From Clostridiales bacterium (GTDB lineage: Bacteria; Bacillota; Clostridia; Saccharofermentanales; Saccharofermentanaceae), in assembly GCA_017510605.1 (NCBI GenBank), contig JAFWMQ010000015.1, forward strand, positions 372,001-436,000: a stretch of DNA of 64,000 nt. The letters run 5' to 3'. Shown in pieces: positions 61,216 to 64,000 of this stretch (its first letter is position 1; every line of letters starts with the position of its first letter). The notes under the pieces were generated by a model. It had not been told where the DNA came from, searched no databases, and worked only from the letters and a program-made list of their open reading frames with translations. A program made the position numbers and the translations under genes.

Positions 61216-63645
61216 TTATTCTTCTACTTCCTCATAGAACCAGACATCACCGTTCTCATCTACATTGAACGCAGTGAAATCAGTCATAAGGTAATCACGG
61301 TATATGTCTTCGATGATGAATGTGTACATGAAATCACCTTCAAAAAGAAGACCATATACGAGCTCTACCTCACCGCTTACGGTAAATTCATCACCCATGT
61401 ACAATGATTCGGTCATATCATCATCAAGCGTGAAGCTTGTATACAAAGGAATGATCTTGTCGCCGTCCTTAAGTTTTGTGATGTTCTTTGATGCGGCACC
61501 GGTTTCCGTCATACCGTCGCAGGCACCTTCGATCTCAATAGAACCGTCTTCAATGGTCATGCGGATACGGAGATATGTCTCCTCTCCGTTAAGCATGACA
61601 GGAGATGTAAAGATTACAAACTCATCATTCTTGTCAAGGATCGTCATTGAAAGGTTCTGTCCGTCAGGAAGTGAGAGCCAGTAACCGTCAAACATGTCTG
61701 CAAATGATCCGTTCTCCCAATCGCACTCGACATCATATGTATCTCCGAGCAGGATAACCTCATTCTCGTCAACAAGCATGAATACCATAGCGTAAACATC
61801 AGAGCAGTGATCAAGAGAATACTTGGTCAATGTAAATCTGAATATGCCTTCTTCATCCGTTGAAGGAGCGCGGAGGAACTTAATGTGCTTACTCTCACCG
61901 GTCTTCTCGATAGTATCAGCGTAATCGTAACGGTTGGTCTGAGTAGGAGCACTGCGGTATGAACGTGATGTTGAATCATATTCATAATTGTTGTTCCAGT
62001 TCCAGCATCCGCTGTCATCATAATACTCATCATCTGAGTAGTTGGAGCAAACCTGGTTGGAACAAGAATAATTATACTGATCGGCATTAAGACCGCTGCC
62101 ACTTACCTCTTCCCACTTCTCTGTAGATGCATTGTAATGATAGTAAACATTATTCTTCTGATCATATGCATAATATTCATTATTCTCAGTGAAATAAGAG
62201 ATTCCCGTCTCAGCATCCTGATAATAGTTGGCATCCTGCTCTGCAGCCTGGGCGCCGGAATCACCGTAATAGATCGAAGCGCTGAAATCACGGCGGTCAA
62301 TAAACTGCATGTAGTAAGGGCTGACACAGATGTCGCTGAAGACCTTAAGTTCCTCAGAACCGCCCAGCATTACTGGGAAATATAGTGAAAGTCCACAGGA
62401 ATTCGGGTGGTCGGGACCGTGGATCTTATAAAGGACCGCATCATCAACGGCAGATCTTACCGCAGCAGCATTGGAAGAAAAATCACCGCAGCTTTCAGCA
62501 AGTGCGCATACGTCGAGCATGTTAAAGCATCCGCCCTCTGAAACGCTGGAACCGAAGATCTCTGTTGACTCGATCTGACGGATCATAGTCGAAAGGCTGT
62601 CAGCATCTTCACCCTTTTCGTATACATCCTTGGAGAAATCATTAAAACTCATAACTACCTGATCGATCTTGGAAAGGTCGATGACAGACAGAGTACAAAC
62701 ATTGTAATCTCCAATATCAATACAACCCTGGTAGAAAGAATCACAGACAACTTTACCCAAGTCTGCGCCTGATGCGCCCGGATTATTTGCGAGGAAATTA
62801 CCGATCTCAGTATAATTCCATCCTGCACCTGGTTCGATCTCCTCTGAACCGTACATATAGTTTGCATAGTTTGCAAGGATATTGGCAGCTTCGATGCTTC
62901 CCATGAGGCATGCATCAAAGCCAATGAATTCCCACTTATCAGTCATATACTGCTGTGCTGTCAGAAGAGCACTGTCAACTTCCCTGAGTGAAAGTGCATC
63001 ACTGCCGTGTCTCTCATCGAAACAAACACCTGTGATGGATCCGCCGCCATGATTCCAGAGAATAAGTCCCATATTGTCTGCCGGATAATTCTGAACGCCC
63101 CAAACAAGATAATCAGCAAGTGTACTGGAATCGCCCATGGCAAGGTCTCCGCCTTCATACACCTTAGTGATATCTCCGTTCTCAACGACAAAACGCTCAA
63201 TCTTATCAGCATCAATGCCGTTGTAGTTCCACTGATTTGTACCGCCGGTCTGAACAATGAACTTATAATTTGAGTTCTCAGTTGCTGATGCCATCTCAGC
63301 GATATCCGTAACACCTGCACCGCCGCCGGATTCGAGATCAGTACCGCAGAGATAAACAAAGATCGTCCATGTTCCGGATTCGCCCATAGGCTCTCCCGCA
63401 AACTTAGGACGTAAAATGGTCATCTCACCTGTTTCTTTGTTTACGGACATTTGCATGGCTGTAACATCAGCGGATCTGACTCCGCCATTACCGCCTTCAT
63501 CATCAGGAACTGATTCATCCGGAACGGATTCCTCAGTCCAATCCTCGTCATAACCTTCGTCATCGCATGCGCAAAGACCCATGATCATCGTGCACGCTAA
63601 AACAGAGGCAAGAAGTTTTTTAACGATTTTGTCTGTTCTTTTCAT
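61216..63645 (-). CDS. Clostripain-family (C11) cysteine peptidase lipoprotein
   Basis: 809 residues. Lipoprotein signal ending MGLCAC (C27), an Asp/Glu-rich tether (~28-55), then a C11 peptidase domain with catalytic H199 (ILWNHGGGS) and C246 (GFDACLMGS). Residues ~456-565 are strikingly rich in Tyr, Asn and Asp with YYxY pieces (NEYYAYD, NVYYHYN). A C-terminal beta-rich part (~580-809) follows. C11 enzymes cut after arginine or lysine; here the enzyme would be anchored on the cell surface. GAGGT precedes the ATG. Confidence 0.9.
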   Translation of the reverse strand: MKRTDKIVKKLLASVLACTMIMGLCACDDEGYDEDWTEESVPDESVPDDEGGNGGVRSADVTAMQMSVNKETGEMTILRPKFAGEPMGESGTWTIFVYLCGTDLESGGGAGVTDIAEMASATENSNYKFIVQTGGTNQWNYNGIDADKIERFVVENGDITKVYEGGDLAMGDSSTLADYLVWGVQNYPADNMGLILWNHGGGSITGVCFDERHGSDALSLREVDSALLTAQQYMTDKWEFIGFDACLMGSIEAANILANYANYMYGSEEIEPGAGWNYTEIGNFLANNPGASGADLGKVVCDSFYQGCIDIGDYNVCTLSVIDLSKIDQVVMSFNDFSKDVYEKGEDADSLSTMIRQIESTEIFGSSVSEGGCFNMLDVCALAESCGDFSSNAAAVRSAVDDAVLYKIHGPDHPNSCGLSLYFPVMLGGSEELKVFSDICVSPYYMQFIDRRDFSASIYYGDSGAQAAEQDANYYQDAETGISYFTENNEYYAYDQKNNVYYHYNASTEKWEEVSGSGLNADQYNYSCSNQVCSNYSDDEYYDDSGCWNWNNNYEYDSTSRSYRSAPTQTNRYDYADTIEKTGESKHIKFLRAPSTDEEGIFRFTLTKYSLDHCSDVYAMVFMLVDENEVILLGDTYDVECDWENGSFADMFDGYWLSLPDGQNLSMTILDKNDEFVIFTSPVMLNGEETYLRIRMTIEDGSIEIEGACDGMTETGAASKNITKLKDGDKIIPLYTSFTLDDDMTESLYMGDEFTVSGEVELVYGLLFEGDFMYTFIIEDIYRDYLMTDFTAFNVDENGDVWFYEEVEE

Positions 63646-63676
63646 GTTTTTACCTCATGTTTGAAATTCGAGGTGA

Positions 63677-63704
63677 ATTATAACACAGTAATTATTTATG
63701 ACAA
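63677..63704 (-). promoter_or_regulatory. Promoter of the clostripain-family gene
   Basis: On the minus strand, TTGTCA (63699-63704) and TATAAT (63677-63682) are 16 bases apart, with a TGn extension of the -10, 31 bases before the ATG. Confidence 0.78.
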
Positions 63705-63710
63705 ATTTAT

Positions 63711-64000
63711 TTAATAAAACAGTCTATAATCTTCTGCCAGAATGTCATCGATCAGCTGTTTTCCGACATTAAAACAATTCTTCATGGATATCTCAAAGAT
63801 ATCTACAGATTCAATGCTGTCATCTGATGCAAGATAATCCTCATTTTCCCTGCCCGACCACGAACATTGCAATACCGTCTTTATAATATAGTTTTGACGG
63901 ACCATTGCTTTAACAGGGATCTTTTTGTCCTTATACGGGAAAAAGCGCCATGCCAAAAAGCTTAAAACAACAAACACAGCCGCAAAATTTACGGTTATGA
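63711..64000 (-). CDS. Membrane-anchored protein, 5' end outside window
   Basis: The frame ends with a stop at 63711 and stays open to the right edge, so the N-terminus is missing. The visible ~96 residues begin with part of a hydrophobic segment (NFAAVFVVLSFLAW), then a basic stretch and an acidic region with ESVDIFEISMKNCF. Not recognised. A GTG at 63977 could be read as a start but would cut the hydrophobic segment, so continuation past the edge is more likely. Confidence 0.5.
   Translation of the reverse strand, partial: ITVNFAAVFVVLSFLAWRFFPYKDKKIPVKAMVRQNYIIKTVLQCSWSGRENEDYLASDDSIESVDIFEISMKNCFNVGKQLIDDILAEDYRLFY

Overview
The window reads as chromosome from a low-to-mid-GC anaerobic Clostridia/Eubacteriales bacterium, probably a plant-fibre user from a gut or rumen-like habitat. 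The pointers are the IspH-ribosomal protein S1 fusion, FakA/DegV proteins, DUF6171-type and C11 clostripain-type proteins, strong AGGAGG-type ribosome binding sites, consensus sigma-A promoters, and glycosidases that lack signal peptides. This placement is inferred from gene content only. I saw no mobile element, CRISPR array, phage gene or rRNA. One tRNA-Leu(CAG) is present. No stretch longer than about 300 bases lacks a gene.

Left part (1-14.5 kb, almost all minus strand): the C-terminal end of a TetR-type regulator, a GT-C-like membrane protein, and an unusual fusion of a sugar-isomerase-type TIM barrel with an acyl-CoA synthetase. Upstream of these lies an eight-gene, tightly packed minus-strand operon (14318 to 5025): family 2 glycosyltransferase, lipase-like esterase, AMP ligase with its own carrier domain, tandem PlsC acyltransferase, free acyl carrier protein, DegV/FakB fatty-acid binder, alpha/beta hydrolase with a cysteine in place of the nucleophile serine, and FakA/DAK2 kinase. 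It looks like an uncharacterised route for activating acyl chains and building an acylated or glycosylated lipid, and it is the best candidate here for an undescribed system.

14.5-28.5 kb: a zinc-ribbon membrane protein and a VanZ-like protein that share a bidirectional terminator. Next comes a biotin-dependent carboxyltransferase operon (12S/MmdA, a 56-residue protein, biotin carrier, 5S) with no membrane decarboxylase subunit, so it resembles a soluble transcarboxylase. Then a housekeeping operon runs from ileS through an M50 protease, scpA, scpB, an RpiR regulator and cmk to ispH-rpsA, with a clear promoter and terminator.

28.5-41 kb: RNA-modification genes, and three lipoproteins with a shared beta-rich domain divergent from a PhoB-type two-component system. 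After those come RluF and a small operon of an OafA-type acyltransferase with MalF/MalG-type ABC permeases.

41-53 kb: housekeeping minus-strand genes (clpX, ROK kinase, valS and a membrane protein; glyA, rarA, a lipoprotein and dtd; nifS, thiI and an AIR-synthase-like protein). 53-64 kb: intracellular GH51 arabinofuranosidase and GH10 xylanase, a small cysteine-rich protein, a CASTOR/POLLUX-like channel, tRNA-Leu, a helicase with an N-terminal PD-(D/E)XK nuclease domain, a clostripain-family lipoprotein, and a membrane-anchored gene cut by the window edge.
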